DNA of 64,000 nucleotides. Origin: Ceratothoa steindachneri (lineage: Eukaryota > Arthropoda > Malacostraca > Isopoda > Cymothoidae). Below, piece after piece: positions 47,214 to 57,859 of the stretch. Location of the stretch: NCBI GenBank assembly GCA_963969495.1, contig OZ018331.1, positions 152,380,684 through 152,444,683 on the forward strand, read 5' to 3'. Numbering within the stretch: position 1 is the first letter of the stretch; every line of letters begins with the position of its first letter. The translations under genes and the position numbers were made by a program. The notes beneath the pieces were generated by a model. It did not search any database. It had not been told where the DNA came from and saw only the letters and a list, made by a program, of their open reading frames with translations.

Positions 47214-47850
47214 TACAGAAAAAAGCACCAGCAAAGACTTTAAGATCCGCTCAAGGCCACTCCGCTTACAAAAGATGTTAACTACCACATTCTAACGCTA
47301 GTGTATCATGCTTATTTTTACATGCTGTTTTTTTCTTTTTCAACTCTACGGTACACACTTATCTACATATGTACCTTTTGTATATATATTTTTCCCATGA
47401 TTTTTTATAAATATTTCTATTCTACTGTAAACACTTATCTACATGTGTATCATTTGACCTTTCTTTACATGCCTCTTCTAATTATTTCAATTCTACAGTA
47501 CACACTTATCTATATGTGGACCCTTAACATGCAGGTTTAACTATTCCTCAAATACACGAACACTCTTCTTCGAATGAGGCAGGGGGGATGGGGGATAGGA
47601 CAGTACTCTCTTCTCCCGCAGGTTTCGCCTCCTAGTGATGAAAATAATATACTTAGAGGACAGGCAGAAAAGAAAAGGGAAATTCACATTCACTCCAGGC
47701 AGGGAGGCGTCACTGGCATCTTTTTATTGATCATTTCATTTTTTTCCTTAACTCCTTATTTCTTATGGCGTGTTCTTCTATGCTCCTACTACGTTATATT
47801 TACACTATAGAAGTACTCATCAAGTCGATTTTGAACATATTAACTGACGT
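47211..47850. other. No gene; three ~74-bp repeats
   Basis: A sequence like TTCTACAGTACACACTTATCTACATRTG recurs at about 47342, 47419 and 47489 (spacing 77 and 70). The rest is AT-rich. No coding evidence. Confidence 0.6.
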
Positions 47851-49193
47851 GCTTTCTACTACACTGTTTGGCAGGCTATTCCACGTTTGCGTGATTTTAA
47901 ACGTGAAGTAATTTTGAGCTTGAGTTAAATCGCTTTTTCACTAATTTTAAACCATTTTGGCGTTTGTTGGCGCTTTCGTCCATCTCGAACAATAATCTGT
48001 AATCAATATTAGTAAATCCTTTTAATATTTTGAATACCTCGATCAATTGTCCACGTAATCGTCTACTTTCAAGTGATAGTAGGTTTAATGAGCGGAATCT
48101 ATCTTCGTACTGTTTGTTTCGGATTTCAGAAACTAGTTTCGTAGCCCGAGGTTGTACTCTTTCTAACTGCGCTATATCCTTGTTTAGGGAGGGACACCAA
48201 AATTGAACCGCGTATTCGAGGTGTGGGCGCACGAGCGATTTGTATAGTGGCAGGATTTTATCTTTCGATTTGAAAGTAAAATTCCGAGCAATAGATCATA
48301 GCACTCGGTTTGCTTTTTTTCAAGCGTCTGCGCATTGTTTCGATACTTTAAGGTCATCCGAGATTAAAGTCCTCAGGTCTTTTTCTAAGTTAACGAATTC
48401 GAGAATTTGGCCTTTCATATGATATTTTACTTTTAAGTTATTACATCATAAATGCATGACCTTGCATTTACTTATGTTAAAGCCTATTTGCCATTTATCC
48501 GCCCATTCGACAATTTTATTAAGGTCCCTTTGCATTTGCTCTACATCGGGTCTCGAAAGGGCTCGGCTTCCTAGCTTTGTGTCATCTGCAAATTTAGAGA
48601 TCCTACTAAGCACTCCCTTATCCAAGTCATTAATGTAAACAATAAATAATAATGGGCCTAGAACTGACCCCTGTGGTACCCCACTGGTGATTGGGGCCAA
48701 CTATGAACACGCCCCATTTACAACAACCCGCTGTGAACGATTTGATAGCCAGTTTTTAATCCATTTAAGTATGTTACCCCTCACTCCAATTTTCATCAAT
48801 AGCCTTTCGTGCGGAACTGTATCAAAGGCCTTTTTAATGTCAAGGTAAATTATATCCGTCGCTTTAGTTTCATCGTAGATGCAAATCATGTTATGAAAAA
48901 ATTCGAGTAAATTGGTTAGGCACGAGCGCCCCCGTCTGAATCCATGCTGGGAGTCTGCAATTAAATTATTAGCCTCACAATGGCTCACCAACCTATCTCT
49001 AATATCGATTCTAAGAGTTTTCCAGTTACAGAAGTTAGACTAATGGGACTGAAATTAGTAGGCTCAGTTTTATCCCCTTTTTTAAATATCGACATAACAT
49101 TTGCACGCTTGAACTCTATTGGAACAAAGGCCTTCCTCTATTGATCAATTGAAAATCGTGCAGAGCGGTCTTGCTAATTCATTTTTTAGTTCA

Positions 49194-49198
<5 letters not shown>
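47851..49198 (-). pseudogene. CR1-like copy G (RT relic), 5'-truncated at (TC)n
   Basis: One frame carries ELKNELARPLCTIFN-like (about 49170), QHGFRRGRSCLTNLLEFFH (48701-48991), then a TAG at 48701-48703, ITSGVPQGSVLGPLLF and FADDTKLG (48446-48700), stops near 48300-48445, then RPHLEYAVQFWCPSL (47897-48232). At least four nonsense changes and a final frameshift. No (TC)n tail or GTAA hairpin is seen at its 3' end. It begins immediately after the tract at 49199-49232. Confidence 0.85.

Positions 49199-49232
<34 letters not shown>
49199..49232. repeat. (GA)n tract between copies H and G
   Basis: 34 bp with one GAAAG interruption. The tail of mini-copy H, and the point where copy G starts. Confidence 0.95.
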
Positions 49233-49350
49233 TTACATAGAGTTACATAGAGTTACATAGATACACAGATCACACGGGCCTTACGGCCCAGACTAAGGTG
49301 ATCTGGCCTTAAATCTACTGCCACTTACACATAGAATAGTAGAAGTAAAG
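49233..49350 (-). mobile_element. CR1-like mini-copy H: only the last 118 bp of a copy-E-type element
   Basis: It matches the 3' end of copy E (40631-40736) almost base for base: the short 3' UTR piece, the hairpin (49266-49305, CAGATCAC/GTGATCTG with inner GGGCC-GTAA-GGCCC) and three GTTACATAGA repeats. Its 5' end stops at AGTAAAG, where a (GA)n tract (49349-49412) begins; its 3' end runs into another (49199-49232). It carries no coding sequence. Confidence 0.88.
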
Positions 49351-49412
49351 AGAGAGAGAGAGAGATATAGAGAAAGAGAGAGAGAGAGAGGAGACAGACA
49401 TACAGAGAAAGA
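49349..49412. repeat. Impure (GA)n tract at the 5' end of mini-copy H
   Basis: GA dinucleotides with TATAG, AAAG and GGAGAC interruptions, running into GAGACAGACATAC-type repeats to about 49430. Confidence 0.9.
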
Positions 49413-49499
49413 GAGGAGACATACATTGAAGAACGACCTTGTCATGTTGAAAAAGAGCACACCTAGGTAGCTGAAATAGTTGAAATATTTATAAGTTTT

Positions 49500-52100
49500 C
49501 GATTGCCTATTCTAACTGTGCAGTATTCTGTCCAGCCGAGATTTGAACTGTTCCACTGTTGAACTGTTCACTACACCACTGTAAGATGGTTCCATCTGTC
49601 ATAGATACTGTACGAGTAAAAGTTCCCGAAAACACCTGTTCTAAATCTGGGTAAATCTAACTTGTAACCGTGGTTATGCGTGGGATTCATGTTCAAGGTG
49701 AACAACTTCCTGTAGTCCACGTTTTCTATTCCCCGTATAATTTTATACGTTTCGATGAGATGGCTATATATACGACTCGTCTCCAGGGAAAGCAGCCCCA
49801 ATTCTCCTAGTCGGCATCGGTATCCTTTGTGTCTAAGTGATGGGATCAGTTTGGCGGCCCTGGCTTGAAGCCTTTCTAGCTGTTTAATGTCTTTGCACAG
49901 AGACGTTGACCAAAATTGTACGGCTAGACAGTTGTACAGGGTGAGCAAAATCTCCGTTTCGGAAACGAAATTGTCTCTTTATGTACCTTCAACATTTTCT
50001 GGATCTTTTTTTTATCTCGGTGCACTACCAACAGAAGTTATGTCGCTGTTGATTTGCACGCCTAAATCTTTCTCTAGCTCGGTCGCCTCCAAGGATGTAC
50101 CGAACAAATAATATTCTTATTGACGGTTAGCGTGGCCGATGTGCATCACATTGCACTTGTCAAGGTTGAATGGCATCTGTCACATCTCGGACCACTTACC
50201 TAAGCTGCAAAGGCAGTCTCTCAAGCGTTCTTCTCCTTCGTGCGAGCTAACTCCGTCCCCTAGTTTGGTATTGCAGATGCTAACAATTCTATAGGATATT
50301 TTGAGAAATATACGCGTCTAAGAATTTTTCTATTAGGGAAGCTTGACATAAAAATGTATATTGGTTTGGGAATATTAATCATACTCTCTTTGGTAAACAG
50401 TGATGCAAAGTATTAACTACATCAACATCGTTAAATTGTAAAACATTATATTTGTCTTTTATTGGGTCAATGCGTTTTTTGATTGTTTTCTACTATTTAC
50501 TAAAGCAAAAAGCTCCTTCGGATTTTTTCTTTTTTACAATTTAGAACTACTTTTATCTCCTCATTTCGTTGGGCTATCTTGGTTTCAACTTTAACTTTTC
50601 TTCTCAATTCTACATAATGATTCCTATTTTCTATGCTTAATTAGATTTTGGCATTCTATATTTCCTTAAATAAAAAATAACCATTTCGGTTCATTAACAT
50701 TTTGGACGCTACTGACATTTAATGTTATGAATTGAACTTGTTTATTTAGGAGATTGCTTTTAAATTTAAGCTATACTTCATTAATTAAGGTATAATTGCT
50801 CAGACTCTTCCTTAGCCTAGCAAAATTAACTGTTTTGAAATTTAGTTTAGTGATGTTGACCTTGGTTCTAACATAAAAAATATTAATTTTAAAATCGATG
50901 AGATTATGTATGTTTGCTATTACCGATTCTATCTCTTACATTTATATTTGAAATTAATTCATTGTCTGATGTTAACACTAAATCCAGTATATTTTCGCTT
51001 CTTGCAGGTTCTCTCACCCACTGAGTTAGGAAATTTTCATCTATGAAACAGTAATCTTTGTCTTTCTGAGTCGGCAGTTTTCATAGGCTAGTTTACTTGA
51101 GCGCGCTTAAAATTTCCAATGAACAACGATAGCTTATTTTTACTGATGTTGGCCATGAATGAATAAAATTGATTATCTACCTCGAGAAGTTGATGTTCCT
51201 TCCTGTAAACCAAATTTATATATTTTTTTTATTTTTTTGGTTTAGTATAATTCCTATTACTTCAAAAGTAGACTCAATGCTACAATCTATATGATGCGAA
51301 TCTTCAAGGGAATACAAGAGAACTCCTCCACCCTCTGACTCGTCTCTATCTTTATGAAATATTTTGTATTCCTGTAATTGAAATTCTGAAATAAAACCCC
51401 TCGAGTGGCAATGAATTCACAATTCTGTGATACCGATAATGTCGTAGCTCTTAATCGATACTAACGCTTGAAACTTTAAAAACTCGTTTCTAATTGACGT
51501 CACATTGAATTATATGGTTTTTAATGTACTTATCCGATTTCTTCTGTTGAGGGGATTGGGCCATTTCCTTGTTACTTGTGTTTCTAGTACCGGAGGTTTA
51601 TTATTCATAAGGTTTCTTGAGTATACATATCCTTGCTCTGCATAAATCGAAGCAATACGTCAACAAATTTAACATTTTCCTTTTTGCAAATATCTATTAA
51701 ACGTTGTTTATCCCAATAGCTTGGCTTAAATTTTCATATTTCTCATATATTCTAGGTAGTATGCCAACAACTATTCCATTATGTTTTCTATTTATTGTTT
51801 TAACACTAACTATAATTGGGCAGTTTTTGCAGTTTATTTCTAAGTTGTTTATATCTTCTGTTATTCAATTAATTTTTACTCCTGGGAGGTAGCATAATTT
51901 TCGTTTCTTGCTGTTGCAAGTTCGAAAGTGATCTATTTGATTTCTAAGTATCGAATCATTAACTAAGTACGTTTGTTCTTCCTTTGACAGAATTTCAAAT
52001 CTGTTGTGAATCGATAGAATTCTTCTCGCATTTTAGGCTTTATTTGGTGCTTATTTCGTACTTCGATAAATTTTTCATTTTCGCGTAACTTTTTGTTTTA
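49500..52100 (-). pseudogene. CR1-like copy K, old relic with ORF1 and ORF2 traces
   Basis: RT C-terminal half at 49571-50275: QMPFNLDKCNVMHIGH, LEATELEKDLGVQINSD, VQFWSTSLCKDIKQLERLQ, YRKLFTLNMNP. Then, after a deletion of the RT core near 50280, a linker NPKELFALVNSRK (about 50500) and endonuclease traces TSIRNEFLKFQALVS and DIIGITELWIHC (51390-51530). ORF1 esterase traces lie further up: GIVVGILPRI and AIGINN (about 51690-51770), YLPGVKI (about 51880), NDSILRNQ (about 51945). Full of stops. Its 3' end has no GTAA hairpin that I can find. Confidence 0.75.
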
Positions 52101-53400
52101 ATTTTGTAATCACCTCGCTATTCTTCCTTTGTCTTCTAATAGGCAGTTACACTTCTTTTATTCAAGGGTGTTGATACGATTCTCCATCTGCCTCATAACA
52201 GACATCCACTTTGCTTTCTCCAACTCATGTTTTCTTGAATCTTGCAAAATTCACAAACGCTCCTTCATGTAATATTATCAAAAGATTTCTCTGATAAGGC
52301 TATTATTAAACTCGTGTTTCGTAATTAAAGCAAAAGTGCTTTAGTTTATGAGCTGCTGGAATTTTTTTAACATTTTATTTTCTATTTTAACTATAACTAA
52401 AGTATGATCAATGTGGATTTATTCACTTAACACTTTATATTTCACTAAATTAGATTTATTTTTCAGTAAACTTATTTACACCTTATAAACACTTAAATTC
52501 AGAACATTTGATTATACTTTATCTTACACTTAATTAAATTTAGTAATGAAATATATCCACTTCACTTTACACTTGATAAATTACTATACAATTTCTGTAC
52601 TTGTAATGATTATCACAAAATACAAAACACTGTTTTGAGCAAATTTCCTACAAACTGAAAGTAAAGAGTGACAAATTAAGGAACTGATGAATAACACGAG
52701 GTAAATAGATAAAAGGTTAGATGAAAAATATACCCTTTGCAATGCAGATAATGAGGCGCTGGCTGAATTAAGTCCTATTCGCTCATTGGTTAAGACCCTC
52801 TGACGTCAGAGATAATAGTAAACTCAAGTAATCACACGCTCACACAGAGACAAAATAAGGAATGTTATGCTCAATTTTTTGTGAACTCAAGATAAATATT
52901 ATCAAATTAAGTACCCGATGAGTAACTCAGTAAAATAAGGGAAAAGGTAAATGAAAAAGATAGTGTAATAGTATTACAGTTTTCCTTTTCACGTAAATAT
53001 GGCGGCCAGAAGATATGTCTAAATTACCACATGAATGCGTGAAATAGGTTAACTAAACAATGCCACTAATTGGGTCAAACGTCGGTGACGTCACTCACGA
53101 AATGTCAATAGTAGTAGATGATGAGTGAAATCAAAGAAGTCATAACCAAGCGGAGGGCGAACTCAAAAATTTACATGGTTAATGATTCCCTAAATACAAT
53201 TGAAGGAAATCACTTTAAAATTGACTTATATCTTACAGGTAAAATAATTAAGTGAAGAAGGATAAACTTAATCTATTTGAAAAATCACTTTTCAATACCC
53301 AAAATGATAAATTATAAGCACATTTGAATCAAATGTGGGAGAAACACTGCGTACACCCCGACGGAACATGAAATGAAATACACTTTTCTTGGAAATGATT
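52101..53400. other. No gene recognised
   Basis: AT-rich sequence without domains. It may include the 5' leader of relic K (right to left) and flank. A TGACGTCA near 52800 and GTGACGTCAC near 53085 are isolated matches to a CRE-type palindrome. Confidence 0.4.
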
Positions 53401-54110
53401 CTCGAAGTTTTTCAACCACTAAAGTTTAACTAATCGGTCTATAGTTTTTAACTAGCTTTCTGCATACCCTTTTTAAAGATTAGTGTTACATTTGCATATT
53501 TCCAATCACTGGGAACAATTCTATTTTCTAATGATGTATTAAAATGATTTGCGAGATGCTTGCTAACACCATCCTTAACTTCTTTCACAACTCTGGGATA
53601 AAACATATCAGGTTCAGGCAATTTGTTCTCATGCATTTTATAAATTAAATTACTAACATCTTCCGTACTACAGCTACTATATTCTAATAAGTCATTGCCT
53701 TTATATACATACAATATTTAGTTCAGGTATATGAAGGATTTCTTCCTTAGTAAAAACAGTCATGAAATAATTGTTCAATAAACAAGCTATGTCATAGTTA
53801 GTGAATTTTAAACTACCATCACTATTTCTCAGTGGTCCAATACTGTTCTTTATTGGCTTCCTATTATTTACTAGAGCATATAATTCTTTTGGATTAACTT
53901 TATCATTTTGTGCTACTCTTATCTCTTCTTCTCTCTTGGCTTTTTAATGTTTATAACATTATTATCTATAACACTGGTCGACAAATTTTAACTTTTTTTC
54001 TGCTGACTTAGGTTTGAGACCTCTTCTTGGGAAATTCGGGGTCACTGAGTTTAAAAAATGGCAATAGTTTTCTTCTATCACGTCAAGTTTTTTTATTTAT
54101 GGACTGGTCC
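53401..54110 (-). pseudogene. CR1-like fragment L (linker and RT start)
   Basis: Minus-strand frames give ENYCHFLNSVTPNFPRRGLK (about 54010-54070), KELYALVNNRKPIKNSIGPL and NYFMTVFTKEEIL (about 53740-53905), and an open stretch 53448-53714 with LPEPDMFYPRVVKEVKDGVS and WKYANVTLIFKKG. These are the CR1 ORF2 segments between endonuclease and RT motif 1. The catalytic RT blocks are absent. Sequence similarity to the other copies is only at the protein level. Confidence 0.75.
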
Positions 54111-54299
54111 ATATTGGTCCCACTCATAGTAGCAGGCTATCTTACGACCAAGTGAACGGAAGTGGAGGCGTTTGATATTCTTCTTATTGTATTTTATCTA
54201 TATATTTAGACTTTTCTTTATGCACATCTAGATACATATATAAAACAATTGTGTATGTAGAAGAATGGTCCCCCCCCCCCTCCGTTCACTCGTGATGCA

Positions 54300-55260
54300 G
54301 TCCCAAGGCGGTTACCGCAAGGACATCCGCCCCAGGCATCGGCGAGTCAAAAGCGTAACCACAACGTGGCACCACTTGGTGCCATGAAAGACCCTAAAGG
54401 TCAGAAAGGTAAGATCTCCCCCAGGAGAGTGAGATCCAGTTTCACGTTGAACAAGAAATTGGAGACGGGTTTCTTCCAATCTCGATGGCTAACGAGGAGC
54501 CGATGTTTGACTTCGTGAGAAAGACCGTTTGGAAAAAGAACTCTCCTGGGGCCGTCCTCAAACCCTCTCCCCCTTACCACTCCTCCAGTGGGGGTGCGAG
54601 GTATAAATGAGGAACTCTGAGGAAAATCGCGGTAGTATACGTCAGTCTCTAGGTGACGAAGTCTTCAGATCAAACCGAACTACCGAGACTAGAGAGGTAG
54701 TTTACTTGGGTCGCCAGACCAAGAAGTACCCTGCAAGAGAGGCAGGGCTACCTACCTTAAGGGGCTAAGAAAAAGCTCATCCTTGAGCTAAGTCCCTGGT
54801 TATCAAACCAAACGATAAGTGAACTTTGGTAAGTTCGACTTACTCTCGCCAGAGAGACTCCTCATATCCTGGTGCACCTTAAACACCAGGGGTATTCCTC
54901 GTCCTTGAGGAATTAAGAAGAAGAAGGAAAAGGCTCCCCCTCAAGCCCGTTATTCGGTGGCCACACCGAACTCTTAAGTTAACTTGGTAAGGAACCAAGT
55001 TCAAATTATTCTCGCCAGAGAAATCCCCCTCCGTTATCCTCGCCCGTGAAGAAGACCCTCCCCGAGTTCAGTCCTCGTCCATAAGGAAATAAGTAACGAA
55101 GGAGAAAAGCTCCTCCTCGAGCTCGTTACTCGGTGATCACACCGCACTCCAAGTTAACTTGATTTAAGAAACAAGTTCGACTCACTCTCGCCAGAGAGAC
55201 CACGACTGCCTAGGTGTTGCATAAAGTACCGTCTTGGTTCTCGTCCTTAAAGAACCCTTC
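54300..55260. ncRNA. Hairpin chain: about 20 consecutive stem-loops, tandem units
   Basis: GC-rich, no ORF. Perfect stems with short loops lie nearly end to end, e.g. TGGCACCA-CT-TGGTGCCA (54367-54384), AACTACC/GGTAGTT (54678-54702), CCCTGC/GCAGGG (54729-54747), AGCTCA/TGAGCT (54774-54789), GAACTT/AAGTTC (54821-54836), CCTGGTG/CACCAGG (54868-54890), ATTCCTC/GAGGAAT (54894-54913), TTCGGTG/CACCGAA (54953-54970), AACTTGGT/ACCAAGTT (54981-55001). From 54831 a ~170-bp unit repeats 2.5 times (starts 54831, 54997, 55173), with homologous hairpins in each. The strand and whether it is transcribed are unknown. The ncRNA type is my reading of the structure, not a match to a known RNA family. Confidence 0.5.
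54602..54608 (+). promoter_or_regulatory. TATA-box-like site inside the hairpin chain
   Basis: TATAAAT at 54602-54608 in otherwise GC-rich sequence, with an initiator-like TCAGTC at 54642-54647, about ten bases further than the usual TATA-to-start distance. It would drive plus-strand transcription through the tandem units toward the 55.8-kb ORF. A single-site match only. Confidence 0.3.
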
Positions 55261-55830
55261 CCCCCCGGAAGAACGTGTGGACCCCCCAGCTGCTACCCTC
55301 GCCCAAACGACCGTGGAATTTCGCCCATCTACAACTGGACACACGGCTCGCGTCGTGAGTCAATAACATTTCTGAGGCCCTTTAAACTCCACATGAGTCC
55401 GTAAGCCTAATTCTTATATTATTGTTTTGTGTAGAGAAAACGTTAACCAAATTTTTGGAGGGTAAACTAATTTAATTAATTAATTCTTGTTTATAATAAT
55501 ATTTAGAGTATTGCTGTAGTTAATGTATAAAGGTTGTGTATTCAATGGTTAAAGATAAAATATAAGTTTATTTTGGGATTAATGTTCGTTTCTCTTATAT
55601 ATATCCTTACGTGTTGCAGAACGGCTCTGTTCTTTAAGATATTCTTATAATATCAATATATTAGACACTCTTAGCACTCTTAGAATAGAACAAAAAGGAG
55701 GGGAATTCTGCGACACTAAATAAAAGTGGTGTCAGGTAAGTAGGGTTCTTATCAGAAAGAATTCTACGACAGTGTATAATATAATTTTGTATTTTTTTCA
55801 GATTTGTTTTATGAAATAACATTCAGTAGT
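55261..55830. other. Spacer between hairpin chain and ORF pseudogene
   Basis: GC-rich to about 55390, then AT-rich. TGGTGTCAGG at 55727-55736 resembles a retroelement primer-binding region, and GAATTCTGCGACACT / GAATTCTACGACAGT recur at about 55703 and 55761. No LTR pair could be recognised. Confidence 0.4.
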
Positions 55831-57530
55831 ATGGCCTCATTACCAAGGAAATGTTTGAATGCCCGACTCGTTTTGCTATATACGAGTATGTGGTTGTTTT
55901 ATTGCACCAAGTCAAAGAATGAACATTAGTATCTCTGTGAAAAGAGCATATTTGGCTTACTTAAAGATTAAATTAGGTGATCAGGATAAACCGTGGGCCC
56001 CGCACAATGTTTGTAAGCCATGTGTCAAAAGTCTACGCCAATGGACAAAGGGCACAAGTAAACAAGAAGGATTTGCATTCCTATGGTGTGGTGGAAGCCC
56101 CCAAAACATCTAAATGATTGCTACCTTTGTCTCACAAAGACTTCTGGTTATAGCATAAAACGCGAAATAAAATATGTTACCCAAATCTTGATTCAACAAT
56201 TCGTCCAGTGCTTCATTCAGATGAAATTCCAGTACCTGTATTCAAGGAACTTCCTTCACTGGACGATGTAAGTGATATACGTGAATCTGATGTAAGCATT
56301 GAACTTGACAGTGATCCAGACTTTGTATATTCATCGACCCAAGAACGTGGAAACTTTAGCCAATTAGAAGTGAATGATTTAGTTAGACAACTAGGCCTGT
56401 CAAAAGAGTTAGCAGAAGTGTTAGCTTCTAGACTTAAAGAGAAGAATTTGTTGGAGAAAAAACAAATGTAACTTTTTATCGGAACAGGGAGAGAGATCTC
56501 TTGGCATTCTTTAAAACTGAGCAAGATTTTGTTTACCTATGTGACGTGGCGAGACTGTTAATGTTAAACGCGATGGGTTTTCAGAGTATGATCCAAGTGA
56601 ATGGAGACTTTTTATAGATATTTCAAAGAAGAGTCTAAAATGTGTGTTACTCCATAATGGAAACTTGTTCGGTGCGATTCCTATTGGTCACTCTGTGAAT
56701 TTAAAAGAGAAGCATGAACACATAAGATCTGTATTAGATTTACTCAAATATGGTGAACACAAATGGATCATATGTATGGATTTGAAAATGGTAATTTTTT
56801 TACTTGGCCAACAAGGAGGATAAACAAAATATCCGTGTTTCCTGTGTTTATGGGACAGCCGAGACAAGGACAAACATTGGGAACAGAAACTCTGGCCAGT
56901 TAGAGAAAGTTTGACCGTTGGGGAGAAGAATATTATGCACCAACCACTCGTTGAGCGAGAGAAAATCATCTTCCCACCCCTTCATAGTAAACTAGGACTG
57001 GTGATACGATATGTGAAAGCTCTTAATGTGGAGGGTGACTGTTTCAAATTCATATGCACAATATTTCCTGGCTTAAATTATGATAAAATAAAGGCCGGAG
57101 TTTTGGATGATCCAAAATCAGAAAGTTAATGGAAAACCAAAACTTCTCGAGTTCGATGACTGACATAGAAAAAGGATCATGGGATTCATTTGTAGCTGTT
57201 ATGAAAGGATTTCTTGGAAACAAAAAGGCTGATTACTACAAGGATTTGGTAGAGACATTACTTGATAGCTTTCATCGTTTAGGCTGAAACATGAGCATAA
57301 AGGTTCACTTCCTCAAGAGCCAGCTTGATGAATTTCCTGCTAATCTTGGCAACGTGAGTGATGAGCACGGAGAGCATTTTGATCAAAATATCAAGATTAT
57401 GGAGGAGAGATATCAAGATCGATGGAACACAAACATGTTAGCAGACTATTGTTGGAGTATTCAACAAGACTGTGTAGACATCAAACACGCCAGACACTCG
57501 CAAGCGAACATTTCTTCCATAAATGTATAG
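55831..57530 (+). pseudogene. Multicopy arthropod ORF (uncharacterised, repeat-like), broken
   Basis: Starts ATGGCCTCATTACC at 55831. Blocks in changing frames: FCYI…CGCFI then KLGDQDKPWAPHNVCKPCV (55870-56030), MVWWKPPKHLNDCYLCL (56083-56135), IRPVLHSDEIPVPVF (56200-56245), NDLVRQLGLSKELAEVLASR (56373-56432), EWRLFIDISKKSLKCVLLHN (56600-56660), HKWIICMDLKMV, LLGQQGGYTKYPCFLCLWD (56760-56855), FPPLHSKLGL (56970-57000), and KVHFLKSQLDEFPANLGNVS…ADYCWSIQQD (57291-57480). I recognise this block order from a protein found in many copies in arthropod genomes, of unknown function and probably mobile or virus/transposon-derived. At least five frameshifts plus stops make this copy non-functional. Near full length (~560 codons). 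Confidence 0.75.
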
Positions 57531-57859
57531 GTATGTGTACGATTGCTTGTTTTTCCTCCATTATATTAGAAAAATAACCTGCATGTATTTAGTAATAGGT
57601 GATGTGATCTTACAATGCATTTATCCTTTAAAATTCCGTTGACATTTTAAGTTATGGTTTGAAGCTATGACACTTAGGAAACTATTCTTACCGAGTAAAT
57701 ACATGCAGTACGTCATAAAATAGGAATATGCTGTAGAATGAAAACCTGATGTGTTACAAAAGAATGGATGCATATTTGAAATCAGCACGTAAAAATGAGT
57801 TAAAAACAACCACAAAACATAAGTCAGCAAAAAGTGTGTTGACCAGTGTAATCTGTTAG

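Noticed and set aside
47342..47520. Three ~74-bp repeats as a functional array
   Set aside because: Only about 30 bases of each unit match, and no other signal is present.
54152..54300. AGTGAACGGA (54152) and TCCGTTCACT (54291) as terminal inverted repeats of an element
   Set aside because: Only 10 bp, and both lie on the same side of the hairpin chain, so they do not bracket it.
54300..55260. Hammerhead-type ribozyme in the hairpin chain
   Set aside because: I found no CTGATGA core with matching GAAA on either strand.
55727..55736. TGGTGTCAGG as a primer-binding site proving an LTR element
   Set aside because: No LTR pair, gag or RT accompanies it; kept only as a remark.
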